Source: SpSt-501 sp037481615 (lineage in GTDB: Bacteria; Desulfobacterota; Desulfobacteria; Desulfobacterales; SpSt-501). From it: DNA of 64,000 nucleotides. Below, one piece after another: positions 9,261-16,701 of the stretch (its first letter is position 1; each line of letters begins with the position of its first letter). The stretch lies in assembly GCA_037481615.1 (NCBI GenBank), contig JBBFLI010000017.1; one strand, given 5' to 3'. The notes under the pieces were generated by a model. That model had not been told where the DNA came from. It made no database searches and worked only from the letters and a program-made list of their open reading frames with translations. A program made the position numbers and the translations under genes.

Positions 9261-9300
9261 AAAGGAAGGCAAGGCACCCGCAACGGAAGGAGGCGATCCC

Positions 9301-10869
9301 ATGGCGGCGGCATGGCTCAACCTGGGCCAGATTCTCAAGGTGAACGCCAAGAAATTCCCCCGCACGGTCGCCCTCAAGGACAGCCGCCGGGCCTTCACCT
9401 ACCCCGAGGTCAACCGGCGGGTGAACCGCCTGGCGCACCGGCTGCTCGAGCTCGGCCTCAAACCGGGCGACAAGGTCGCCGTGCTGCTCGAAAACAGCAT
9501 TGAGATCGTCGAGCTCTACCTCGCGACGGCGAAGACGGGGATCGTCATCGTGCCGATCAACTTCCGGCTGATCTCCTCCGACGTCGAGTACATCGCCCAG
9601 CACGCCGACGCCGAGGCCTTCGTCGTGCACGACGACTTTTTGCCGACCGTGGACCCGATCCGTCCCCGGCTGCCGCGCATCCCGGCCGACCGCTACGTCG
9701 TGGTCGGCCAGCGCGCCGAGGGCTACCGGCCCTACGAAGAGTGGATCGCCGGCGCCCCCGAGACCGAACCCGACCTGCCGGTGCGGCCCGAGGATCCCTG
9801 GATCCTGATCTACACCTCGGGAACCACGGGCCGGCCGAAGGGGGTCGTGCGCACGCACGAATCGCACATCGCCTTCTACCTGATCAACGCCGTCGATTTC
9901 GGCTTCAACGAGCACGACGTGTGCATGAACGTCATGCCGCTGTGCCACATCAATTCCACTTTCTTCACCTTCACCTTCACCTACATCGGCGGCTCGGTCT
10001 ACATCCATCCGGCGCGCTCCTTCCGCGCCGAGGAGATTCTCGAGATCATCGCCCGGGAACGCATCACCTTCATCTCCCTCATCCCGACGCACTACAACCT
10101 GATCCTGAACGCCCCCCCCGCGGCCCGCCGCCACGACCGCAGCTCGATCCGCAAGCTGCTCTGCTCCTCGGCCCCGGTGCGCCGCAAGATGAAGCTCGAC
10201 ATCATGGAATTCTTCCCCGGGGTCGAGCTCTACGAGGCCTACGGCTCGACCGAGGCGGGAATCGTGACCGTGCTCAAGCCCGAGTACCAGATGGAAAAGC
10301 TCGGCTCGATCGGCTTCGAATCCCTCGGCACCGAGTTCGTCCGGCTCCTCGGCCCCGACAAGCGCGAGGTGCCGGTCGGGGAGGTGGGTGAGCTCTACTC
10401 GCGCGGGCCGATGCTCTTCCGCGAGTACTACAAGGACCCCGAGAAGACGCGGGCCTCGTTCCACGAGGGCTGGTTCTCCGCGGGCGACATGGCGCGCCGC
10501 GACGAGGACGGCTTCTTCACGATCGTCGACCGCAAGGACAACATGATCATCACCGGCGGCGAGCACGTCTACCCGAGCGAGGTCGAGGAGGTCGTGGGCA
10601 GCCACGAATGCGTCTTCGACTGCGCCGTGGTGGGGGTTCCCGACGAGAAGTGGGGCGAGAAGGTGACCGCCGTGGTCATCCCCAAGCCGGGGGTGGATCC
10701 CCAGCGCATCACCGCCGAGGAGATCCTGCGCTGCTGCCGCGACAAGCTCGCCGGCTACAAGCGCCCCAAGGAAGTGGTCTTCATCTCCCCGGAGGAGATG
10801 CCCCGCACCCCGACCGGGAAGATCCTGCACCGGATCCTCAAGGAAAAACTGCGCACGCCGAAGCGCTGA
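9301..10869 (+). CDS. AMP-dependent acyl-CoA ligase (long-chain/aryl acid type)
   Basis: 522 residues from ATG 9301, chosen because GGAAGGAGG lies just before it; an in-frame ATG at 9238 overlaps the end of the previous gene and adds residues without homology. ANL-superfamily enzyme: P-loop IYTSGTTGRPKGVVRTHES near residue 170, YEAYGSTEAG near 310, GWFSAGDMARRDEDGFF near 395, hinge DRKDNMIITGGEHVYPSEVE, and catalytic Lys in PTGKILHR near the C-terminus. Activates a carboxylic acid through an acyl-adenylate. Substrate unknown; a hydroxy- or aryl-carboxylate is likely from context. Confidence 0.9.
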   Translation: MAAAWLNLGQILKVNAKKFPRTVALKDSRRAFTYPEVNRRVNRLAHRLLELGLKPGDKVAVLLENSIEIVELYLATAKTGIVIVPINFRLISSDVEYIAQHADAEAFVVHDDFLPTVDPIRPRLPRIPADRYVVVGQRAEGYRPYEEWIAGAPETEPDLPVRPEDPWILIYTSGTTGRPKGVVRTHESHIAFYLINAVDFGFNEHDVCMNVMPLCHINSTFFTFTFTYIGGSVYIHPARSFRAEEILEIIARERITFISLIPTHYNLILNAPPAARRHDRSSIRKLLCSSAPVRRKMKLDIMEFFPGVELYEAYGSTEAGIVTVLKPEYQMEKLGSIGFESLGTEFVRLLGPDKREVPVGEVGELYSRGPMLFREYYKDPEKTRASFHEGWFSAGDMARRDEDGFFTIVDRKDNMIITGGEHVYPSEVEEVVGSHECVFDCAVVGVPDEKWGEKVTAVVIPKPGVDPQRITAEEILRCCRDKLAGYKRPKEVVFISPEEMPRTPTGKILHRILKEKLRTPKR

Positions 10870-10887
10870 CCCGAAGGAGGGCATCCT

Positions 10888-12081
10888 ATGCTGCAAAAGG
10901 CCTACATCCCTTACAAGGGCTATTTCAGTTCCCCCTTCGCCCGCTGGCAGGGCACGATGGCGAACGAGCATGCGATCGTGCTCGCGGCCGAGACGACCAA
11001 GCGCTGGCTCGCCGAGAAGCGGATCGACCCCCGGACCTTCGACTACGTGTTCCTGGGGCTTACGGTTCACCAGCACCAGGGCTTCTACGGGGGCCCCTGG
11101 GCGGCGGCCCTGATGGGCGCCACGGGAGTGCCGGGGATCTGGGTGAGCCAGGCCTGTTCCACCTCCACGGTCGCCCTCTATTCCGCGGCCATGGGGGTCG
11201 AATGCGGTCTCTTCCACGCCCCCTTCTGCCTCATGACCGACCGCTGCTCGAACGGTCCCCACGTGGTGTGGCCGAACCCCCTCGGCCCGGGAGGCCAGGT
11301 GATTTCCGAAAACTGGATGATGGACAACTTCAACAAGGACCCCTTCGCCGGGCAGGCGATGATCCAGACCGCCGAGAACGTGGCCCGTGAGGAGGGCATC
11401 ACGCGCGAGGAGTGCGACGCGGTGACGCTCGAGCGCTACCGCCAGTACCGCGAGGCGCTCGAAAACGACCGCGAGTTCCAGAAGCGCTACATGTTTCCGG
11501 TCCTGATCCGCGTTTCCAAGAAGGAGACCGTCCTGCTCGAGGCCGACGAGGGCGTCATGGAAACCACGGCCGAAGGCCTGGCCCGCCTGAAACCCGTGCT
11601 CCCGAACGGGGTGCTGACCTACGGCAGCCAGACCCACCCCGCCGACGGCCACTGCGGCATCATCGTCGCCGAGCGCGAGCGGGCCCGCTCGCTCAGCGCG
11701 GATCCCGCGGTCGAGATCCGGGTCGTCTCCTACGGCTACGCGCGGACCAAACCCGCCTTCATGGCGGCGGCGGTCTACCCCGCGGCGAAAATGGCGCTCG
11801 AGGGGGCGGGGATCGACGCCCGGCAGTGTGCGGCGATCAAGACCCACAACCCCTTCGCCGCCAACGACGTCTTCCTCGCGCGCAAACTGGGGATCGACGT
11901 CATGCGCGGGATGAACAACTACGGCTCCTCCCTCATCTACGGCCATCCCCAGGGGCCGACGGCGGGGCGGCTGATCATCGAGGGCATCGAAGAGGTGGTG
12001 ATGAAGGGCGGGGGCTATCTGCTCTTCGCCGGCTGCGCCGCAGGCGACACCGCCGCCGCCCTCGTGCTGCGGATCGGCTGA
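10888..12081 (+). CDS. Thiolase family protein
   Basis: 397 residues. Thiolase fold with nucleophile Cys90 (SQACSTSTVAL), a KTHNPFAANDVF segment holding the His of the NxHF-like motif, GHPQGPTAGRL, and the C-terminal FAGCAAGDTA that supplies the second catalytic Cys. It begins 18 bases after the acyl-CoA ligase with a GAAGGAGGG site, and is the last gene before a strong terminator. Thiolases cleave 3-oxoacyl-CoA with CoA. In this operon one possible substrate is a 3-oxo-3-arylpropionyl-CoA, giving benzoyl-CoA plus acetyl-CoA (inference). Confidence 0.88.
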   Translation: MLQKAYIPYKGYFSSPFARWQGTMANEHAIVLAAETTKRWLAEKRIDPRTFDYVFLGLTVHQHQGFYGGPWAAALMGATGVPGIWVSQACSTSTVALYSAAMGVECGLFHAPFCLMTDRCSNGPHVVWPNPLGPGGQVISENWMMDNFNKDPFAGQAMIQTAENVAREEGITREECDAVTLERYRQYREALENDREFQKRYMFPVLIRVSKKETVLLEADEGVMETTAEGLARLKPVLPNGVLTYGSQTHPADGHCGIIVAERERARSLSADPAVEIRVVSYGYARTKPAFMAAAVYPAAKMALEGAGIDARQCAAIKTHNPFAANDVFLARKLGIDVMRGMNNYGSSLIYGHPQGPTAGRLIIEGIEEVVMKGGGYLLFAGCAAGDTAAALVLRIG

Positions 12082-12105
12082 AGGACGAAAGGGAGGCGAA
12101 CGCGA

Positions 12106-12146
12106 CGGCGGCCGCCGGGGGGGAACCCGGCGGCCGCCGGGTTTTT
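12106..12146 (+). terminator. Rho-independent terminator after the thiolase gene
   Basis: A 14-bp GC-rich inverted repeat (12106-12119 with 12126-12139, stem CGGCGGCCGCCGGG) is followed by GTTTTT at 12141-12146. It ends the operon that began upstream of base 1. There is no U tract on the opposite strand, so it acts on the + strand only. Confidence 0.85.
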
Positions 12147-12208
12147 GCGCCGGCGCCGGGGAATCCGCCCGATCGGGGGGGGTTCAGGGGTTCGGCCGCC
12201 GGGGCCGC

Positions 12209-12646
12209 TCACACGGGGATCATCACGACCGGGACCGTCGTGCACTTGAGGACGCGCTCGGCCACGCTGCCGAAGTTGAAATGGCCTTCGCTTCCGCGGG
12301 TGGCCATCACCACGAGGTCGATCTTTTCGCGCTCGATCACCCGCAGGATCTCCTTGGCGGGCTCGCCCACGGCGATGTGGCGGATGTAGAGGGGGCACTC
12401 GTTCAAGAACTTGTCGCAGATTTCGGCCAGCCGCCCTTCGGCGGTCTTTTTCTCCCACTCCTGCATCTTTTTCCACTCCTCGGGGTCGAACTGGCCGTAG
12501 TGTGCGCCGAATGCGGGGTAGTCTTTCATCACGTAGAGGATGTGGATTTCGGCCCCGAATTTCTGGCTGAGCTGGGTGACGAGCGGAAGCGCCGCGGCGG
12601 CGTTTTCCGAGAAGTCGGTCGGCCACAGGATCCGTTGAATCTGCAT
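12209..12646 (-). CDS. Universal stress protein (UspA family)
   Basis: 145 residues. N-terminal RILWPTDFSENAAAALP is the standard Usp start. The ATP-binding pattern is visible as VVMATRGSEGHFNFGSVAERVL (a variant of G-2x-G-9x-G(S/T)), followed by CTTVPVVMIPV. The start ATG at 12646 has AAGGAG eight bases upstream. It carries its own promoter in the 95-base gap behind the MoaD-like gene, so it is probably transcribed separately from the AOR operon. Confidence 0.93.
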   Translation of the reverse strand: MQIQRILWPTDFSENAAAALPLVTQLSQKFGAEIHILYVMKDYPAFGAHYGQFDPEEWKKMQEWEKKTAEGRLAEICDKFLNECPLYIRHIAVGEPAKEILRVIEREKIDLVVMATRGSEGHFNFGSVAERVLKCTTVPVVMIPV

Positions 12647-12686
12647 CGGGGGCTCCTTTCCTCGCAAAGGAATCGAATCGGGGCGC

Positions 12687-12715
12687 ACCATAGCACGCCT
12701 TCCGACCCCGTGCAA
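12687..12715 (-). promoter_or_regulatory. Sigma70-type promoter for the universal stress protein gene
   Basis: On the minus strand TTGCAC (12710-12715) and TATGGT (12687-12692) are spaced by 17 bases, with a TG just before the -10 box. The start codon is about 40 bases downstream. Confidence 0.6.
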
Positions 12716-12741
12716 CGCCGCGCCCTCCCCCCTCGCCTCTC

Positions 12742-13032
12742 CTACCCGCCGCCCACCAGGAGCATCAGGCGGACCCGGTCGCCTTCCCGAAGCCGCCGCG
12801 CGGGAAGCTCGCCGCGGGAGACGAAACCCTCCTCGTTCAGCAGGATCTGGATCGTGAGATCGAGCTTCCCCTCGCGGTCGAGGAGCCCCTCGCGCGCCCG
12901 GGGCCCGAAGCGCGAGACGATGTGCCCGACCAGATCCTCGAGGCTGGCCCCGTCGGGAAGCTCGATCTCGGTTTTCTTGCCCAGGACGGCGGCGAGCGTG
13001 GGCAGCCCGAGGGTTTCCACGAACACCTTCAT
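12742..13032 (-). CDS. MoaD/ThiS-family sulfur carrier protein
   Basis: 96 residues ending in LLVGGG, the Gly-Gly tail needed for thiocarboxylation. A beta-grasp protein such as MoaD carries sulfur for molybdopterin. Its start codon abuts the stop of the Fe-S subunit gene, so it belongs to the AOR operon. AOR gene clusters in other bacteria often carry a dedicated MoaD paralog, so a role in making the tungsten pyranopterin cofactor is likely. The protein has a somewhat longer insert (GKKTEIELPDGASLEDL...) than housekeeping MoaD. Confidence 0.85.
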   Translation of the reverse strand: MKVFVETLGLPTLAAVLGKKTEIELPDGASLEDLVGHIVSRFGPRAREGLLDREGKLDLTIQILLNEEGFVSRGELPARRLREGDRVRLMLLVGGG

Positions 13033-13521
13033 TCATCCCCTCCCGAAGCGGCGCAGAAGGGCGGAGTACTGCTCGCCGGCCTCCCGCATGCGCACGCAGC
13101 CCAGGCGGTCCGCCTCCACGTAGTCCACGGCCTTCATGTCGCAGAAGCGCACGCACTGGGGGTCGCCCTGGCAGAGGTCGCACTTGAAGACGCGGCCGCG
13201 CTCGGCGTCCCAGCCCATCGCCCCGAAGGGACAGGCCTGCACGCAGAGCTTGCAGCCGATGCAGCGCTCGTAGTCGATCTGCACGCAATCGAGGGCCTCG
13301 TTCCGCGAAATCGCGCCCTTCGGGCAGACGGCGAGGCAGGGGGCCTCGCGGCATTGCTGACAGCGCATGGGGAGATAGAAACCCTCGTTGTCCCACTTGA
13401 CGACATGGATGCGGGCGAGCGCCGGGTTGCTCACCCCGTCGTGTTTCACCGAGCAGACGATCTCGCAGAGCCGGCAGCCGGTGCACTTCTCCGGGTCGGT
13501 GATCAGGATTTTCTTGCCCAT
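13033..13521 (-). CDS. Four-cluster ferredoxin-like electron-transfer subunit of the aldehyde oxidoreductase
   Basis: 162 residues with four cysteine groups: CTGCRLCEIVCS near residue 13, CQQCREAPCLAVCP near 53, CIGCKLCVQACP near 87, and CDLCQGDPQCVRFC near 114. This is the DMSO-reductase/HycB-type polyferredoxin pattern (about four [4Fe-4S] clusters). Lying 25 bases after the AOR tungsten-subunit gene, it most likely takes electrons from that subunit, as AorA does in benzaldehyde/phenylacetaldehyde-oxidising AORs. Good GGGGATCCC-spaced start ATG at 13521. Confidence 0.9.
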   Translation of the reverse strand: MGKKILITDPEKCTGCRLCEIVCSVKHDGVSNPALARIHVVKWDNEGFYLPMRCQQCREAPCLAVCPKGAISRNEALDCVQIDYERCIGCKLCVQACPFGAMGWDAERGRVFKCDLCQGDPQCVRFCDMKAVDYVEADRLGCVRMREAGEQYSALLRRFGRG

Positions 13522-13546
13522 GGGATCCCCTCCTCGCGGCGTCGCT

Positions 13547-15451
13547 TCAGGCGGCCGGCTTCAGTTCGGCGATCCCGAGGCGCGTGAGCGTCTCGGGGGT
13601 CGGAACCCCGTTCTCGTCCCAACCGTGCAGGCGGTAGTACTCGTCGAGCATCGCCCGGAACTTCTCCCGGTCGATGCACTTGCCGCGCGCCACGGGAAGC
13701 CCGAGGCGCGTGGGCTCGTCGAAATAGCGGTCGGGCAGCCAGTCGTCCTTGCGGGTCATGCCCTCGCGCAGGTTGAAGAGCCGCTCGATCGTGTAGCAGC
13801 GCTCGGCGATGTCCCAGATCTCCCGCTCACTGAATTCCAGGCCCGTGTTCAGGTAGATCAGGCGCGCGAATTCCTTGAACTGGGGATGGTTCGGGCTGAG
13901 AAACACCGTATGGTACTTGCACACGCCCAAGGAATCGACCGCCATGTAGACCAGCTCCTGCCACTGGACCATGCGCGGCTTGCCCTCGTAGGCGGAGTAG
14001 CTGTTCGTCAAGGGGCCGGAGTAGCCGTCGGGGTTGCGGTAGACCCGCTCGAGCACGGGGAGCGGCAGGTTGTAGAGATCGATGGCCGGCCGCCCGCGCA
14101 GGTGGTCGGCGCCCCGGCTGGAAACGGCGATGTTGAGGGCGAGCGCCGGCGTGGGGCGCTCGTCGGAGTGAAGGTTGCTCATGCCCTTGACGTGGATCAG
14201 GTACGGCAGGCTCTGGGGCCCGATCCGCCGCGCAGCCCCCAGGGGGCCCTCGGCCAAGATGTCACCGATGTCCCGGCGGAAGGCGATGCGTTTCACGAGT
14301 TCGATCACCGCCTCGTCGTCGCCCCAGGCGAGCTTGAGCCCGGCGGTGTCCTTCTCGGTCAGGATCCCCTTTTCGAAGAGCTCCATCGCCCAGGCCATCA
14401 TGCTGCCCACCTCGAGGGTGTCCATGCCGTAGTCGTTTACGAGGTGGTTGCCGACGAGGACCGTGTTCAGGCTGCGGCAGCCGACCTCGGCGCCGAAGGC
14501 CCCCTGGCTCGTGTACTCCGGGCCCTGGGCGTAGGTCCCGGCGTAGGGCCCTTCGGGGATGATGTAGCGGTGGCGGCAGTGGACCTGGCAGCCGAAGCAG
14601 CCGTCCAGCCCGATCGAGACCTTGTCGAGGTTTTCGCATTCGATCTCTTCGCTGTTCGGCAACTGGTTGTACTGGAAGTTGCGGCAGCGGACGAGGCCCG
14701 TCGTGTTGGTGACCCCGAAGATGAAGCCCGTCCCCCAACGCTGCATGATCTGGGAGACCTTGGTCGAGACCACCTGGTCGATGATCTGCTTGTTGTACTC
14801 GAGGGCCTCCCGAGGATAGCGGATGGCGATGCTCTGGGTGCCGCGGCAGGCGACGGCCTTCAGGTTTTTCGCCCCCATGACCGCGCCCATGCCCGTGCGG
14901 CCGCCGGCGTTCTTGCGGCCGGTCATGACGTTGGCGAAGCGCACGAGGTTCTCCCCCGCCTGCCCGATGCAGAGGATCTGGGTCTCGGGGTCGTCGAGTT
15001 CGCGGCGGATGAGCTCCTGGGTGTCGTAGACGCCGGATCCCCAGATCTTCTCGGCGCTGCGGATCTCGATTTCCCCGTTGCGGATGTAGAGGTAGACGGG
15101 CTTCTCCGCCCGCCCCCGGATCACGAGGTGGTCGAATCCCGCCCAGCGCAATTCCGGGGCGAAAAAGCCCCCCATGTTCGCCGATCCCAGAAGCCCCGTG
15201 AGCGGGGATTTGGCCATGACGTGCGTCCGGGCCGAGGCCGAGGCCAGGGTGCCGACGAGCAGCCCGGCGCTGATCAGGAGCACGTTCTCCGGCCCCAGCG
15301 GGTCGGCGTGGGGCGGGCAGTGGGTGTAGAGGAGATAGGCGTCGAGCCCGCGCCCCCCGATGAACCGGCGGCGCCAATCGAGGGGGATCGGCTCGGCGCG
15401 GACCTCCCCGGTGGTGAGGTCGACGAAGGCGATCTTGCGGTTGAGGGCCAT
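13547..15451 (-). CDS. Aldehyde:ferredoxin oxidoreductase family tungsten subunit
   Basis: 634 residues, normal AOR length. The cofactor-binding N-terminal domain reads FIGGRGLDAYLLY. The [4Fe-4S] ligands are Cys285, Cys288, Cys292 (GCFGCQVHC) and Cys511 (DSLGVC). GPEY at 310-313 and the RGADHLRG segment near 446 are canonical AOR active-site features and separate it from BamB, which has a Cys-containing stretch there instead. AORs oxidise aldehydes to acids, or run in reverse, with low-potential electrons. Next to an aryl-acid operon, an aryl-aldehyde such as phenylacetaldehyde or benzaldehyde is a plausible substrate. Likely repressed or activated through the IclR-type site in front of the operon. 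Confidence 0.92.
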   Translation of the reverse strand: MALNRKIAFVDLTTGEVRAEPIPLDWRRRFIGGRGLDAYLLYTHCPPHADPLGPENVLLISAGLLVGTLASASARTHVMAKSPLTGLLGSANMGGFFAPELRWAGFDHLVIRGRAEKPVYLYIRNGEIEIRSAEKIWGSGVYDTQELIRRELDDPETQILCIGQAGENLVRFANVMTGRKNAGGRTGMGAVMGAKNLKAVACRGTQSIAIRYPREALEYNKQIIDQVVSTKVSQIMQRWGTGFIFGVTNTTGLVRCRNFQYNQLPNSEEIECENLDKVSIGLDGCFGCQVHCRHRYIIPEGPYAGTYAQGPEYTSQGAFGAEVGCRSLNTVLVGNHLVNDYGMDTLEVGSMMAWAMELFEKGILTEKDTAGLKLAWGDDEAVIELVKRIAFRRDIGDILAEGPLGAARRIGPQSLPYLIHVKGMSNLHSDERPTPALALNIAVSSRGADHLRGRPAIDLYNLPLPVLERVYRNPDGYSGPLTNSYSAYEGKPRMVQWQELVYMAVDSLGVCKYHTVFLSPNHPQFKEFARLIYLNTGLEFSEREIWDIAERCYTIERLFNLREGMTRKDDWLPDRYFDEPTRLGLPVARGKCIDREKFRAMLDEYYRLHGWDENGVPTPETLTRLGIAELKPAA

Positions 15452-15463
15452 GGCGGTCTCCTT

Positions 15464-15676
15464 TCAGATCTTTTCCTCGGTGCCCAGGGGGAAATTCTCC
15501 CACACGGGGCCGCGGACCCGCGCCGTCTTGGGATACGGCCAGGAGATGCGCCACTCCATGCCGCACTGGGGACAGCGCGCGCGATCGGCCCCGAGCGCGG
15601 GGCGGAAGCGCTCGAAGCAGGTGAGACAACGAACTTCCCCGTCCCGCGGGCCTTCGTTCACTTTGTGGATTTTCAT
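15464..15676 (-). CDS. Small zinc-ribbon protein, first gene of the AOR operon
   Basis: 70 residues. Two CxxC knuckles (CLTC at 17-20 and CPQC near 35-38) suggest a zinc ribbon or rubredoxin-like metal site. The rest is basic and aromatic (RISWPYPK) with no family I recognise. It starts at ATG 15676 with an AAGGAGGG-like site and ends 12 bases before the AOR gene. Position suggests a dedicated electron carrier, assembly factor or metal-site protein for the AOR; this is inference only. Confidence 0.75.
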   Translation of the reverse strand: MKIHKVNEGPRDGEVRCLTCFERFRPALGADRARCPQCGMEWRISWPYPKTARVRGPVWENFPLGTEEKI

Positions 15677-15738
15677 CGAGCCCTCCTTGCCGGGATAGGC
15701 GGCCGGCGGTTGCCGCCCAGTAAAGGGTGGTGATTTTC

Positions 15739-15754
15739 GTTCATTATAAAGAAC
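15739..15754. promoter_or_regulatory. Palindromic operator in the AOR promoter (probable IclR site)
   Basis: GTTCATTATAAAGAAC is a near-perfect palindrome, about 14 bases downstream of the AOR operon -10 box. It matches in arms and spacing the GTTCA-N6-TGAAC site at the start of the adjacent iclR-family gene. Location past the -10 box suggests repression. Confidence 0.65.
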
Positions 15755-15767
15755 AATTTTGGAGCTC

Positions 15768-15795
15768 AGTATAGCAGGACCTCGGCCGGTGTCAA
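15768..15795 (-). promoter_or_regulatory. Sigma70-type promoter of the AOR operon
   Basis: Minus strand: TTGACA at 15790-15795, 16-base spacer, TATACT at 15768-15773 (one mismatch to TATAAT). The first gene starts about 90 bases downstream, with the palindromic operator between. Confidence 0.75.
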
Positions 15796-15869
15796 GAGGC
15801 TCGATCGGGCCACTTCCCTTCCTATCTTCGAAAAAATGCGCTCCGGCGGCCCCCCGGCTTCTTTTCCGC

Positions 15870-15899
15870 TTGACAGTTGGGGGCGTAAAGACATAGATA
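15870..15899 (+). promoter_or_regulatory. Probable promoter of the iclR-family gene
   Basis: TTGACA at 15870-15875 and a weak TAGATA at 15894-15899 with an 18-base spacer. The predicted transcript start falls only a few bases from the start codon, so the mRNA would be nearly leaderless; no Shine-Dalgarno sequence is visible. Confidence 0.5.
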
Positions 15900-15902
15900 A
15901 AT

Positions 15903-15918
15903 GTTCACTATGATGAAC
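15903..15918. promoter_or_regulatory. Palindromic operator overlapping the iclR start (autoregulation site)
   Basis: GTTCACTATGATGAAC has five-base inverted arms around a six-base centre and overlaps the candidate start codons. Same arms as the site at 15739-15754. Confidence 0.65.
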
Positions 15919-16701
15919 GCACAGAGCTCTCCCCGGCGTGCGCCCGGCGCCTACCGGGCCCCGGCGGTGTCCCGGGCTTTCCATCTGCTCGAGGCCGTCG
16001 CCTCCGCCCGCGGCCCGGTCACCCTGAGCGAGCTCGCCCGCCGCCTGGGCTACAGCAAGGGGACGCTGCACGGCCTGATCCGCGCGCTGCTCGACTGCGA
16101 GGCCCTCTGCGAGAGCCCCCGCGGCCGGGGCTATGCCATCGGCCCGGCCGTCGTCGAGCTCGCCTTCCGCAGCCGCAATTTCTTCCGCATCGGGGAGCAG
16201 GCCCAGCCGGTGCTCGACGCGCTGCGCGACCGCATCGGGGAGACGGTCTGCCTGGGGGTCTTGAGCCGCTCGCGGGGTCTGATCGTCGCCACGGCGGAGG
16301 CCGGGAAACCCTTCAAGATCTCGGCGCCGCCGGGGACCGCCATCCCGCTCCTTGCGGGTGCGGTAGGCAAGGTTTTCCTCGCCGGCCTGCCGCGTTCGCG
16401 CGCCGACGCCCTGATCCGCGAACAGGGTCTCCCGGCCTACACGCCGCGCACGATCACCGACCGCCGGCGTTACCTCGCGGAGCTCGAGACCGTGCGCCGC
16501 CGCGGCTTCGCCGTCGACCGGGAGGAGTACCTGCCGGGTGTCGCCGCGGTCGCCGTGGCGCTGGGGTCGCCGGCGGGGCTGCCGCTCGCCCTCTGGGTGG
16601 TGGGGCTTGCGGAAACGATGGACGACTCCGCCCTGGAGTCGATCGCGGGGGAAATGCGAGACGCCGCCCGCCGCCTCCAGGAAATCCTGGCGAGGAGCTG
16701 A
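15913..16701 (+). CDS. IclR-family transcriptional regulator
   Basis: 262 residues from ATG 15913; ATG 15901 and 15910 are in frame and equally lack a ribosome-binding site. The winged helix-turn-helix begins at APAVSRAFHLLEAVA, with LSELARRLGYSKGTLHGLIRAL as recognition region. The C-terminal effector domain follows (ETVCLGVLSRSRGLIV, PLLAGAVGKVFLAGLP, GFAVDREEYLPGVAAVAVAL). IclR proteins bind small acids as dimers or tetramers. Matching palindromes at its own start and in the divergent AOR promoter indicate that it controls both. The stop is followed directly by the ATG of the M24 peptidase. Confidence 0.92.
   Translation: MNAQSSPRRAPGAYRAPAVSRAFHLLEAVASARGPVTLSELARRLGYSKGTLHGLIRALLDCEALCESPRGRGYAIGPAVVELAFRSRNFFRIGEQAQPVLDALRDRIGETVCLGVLSRSRGLIVATAEAGKPFKISAPPGTAIPLLAGAVGKVFLAGLPRSRADALIREQGLPAYTPRTITDRRRYLAELETVRRRGFAVDREEYLPGVAAVAVALGSPAGLPLALWVVGLAETMDDSALESIAGEMRDAARRLQEILARS

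Noticed and set aside
13547..15451. A second BamB (benzoyl-CoA reductase) subunit
   Set aside because: It keeps the AOR GPEY and RGADH segments and lacks the MMKC stretch of BamB, so an ordinary AOR fits better.
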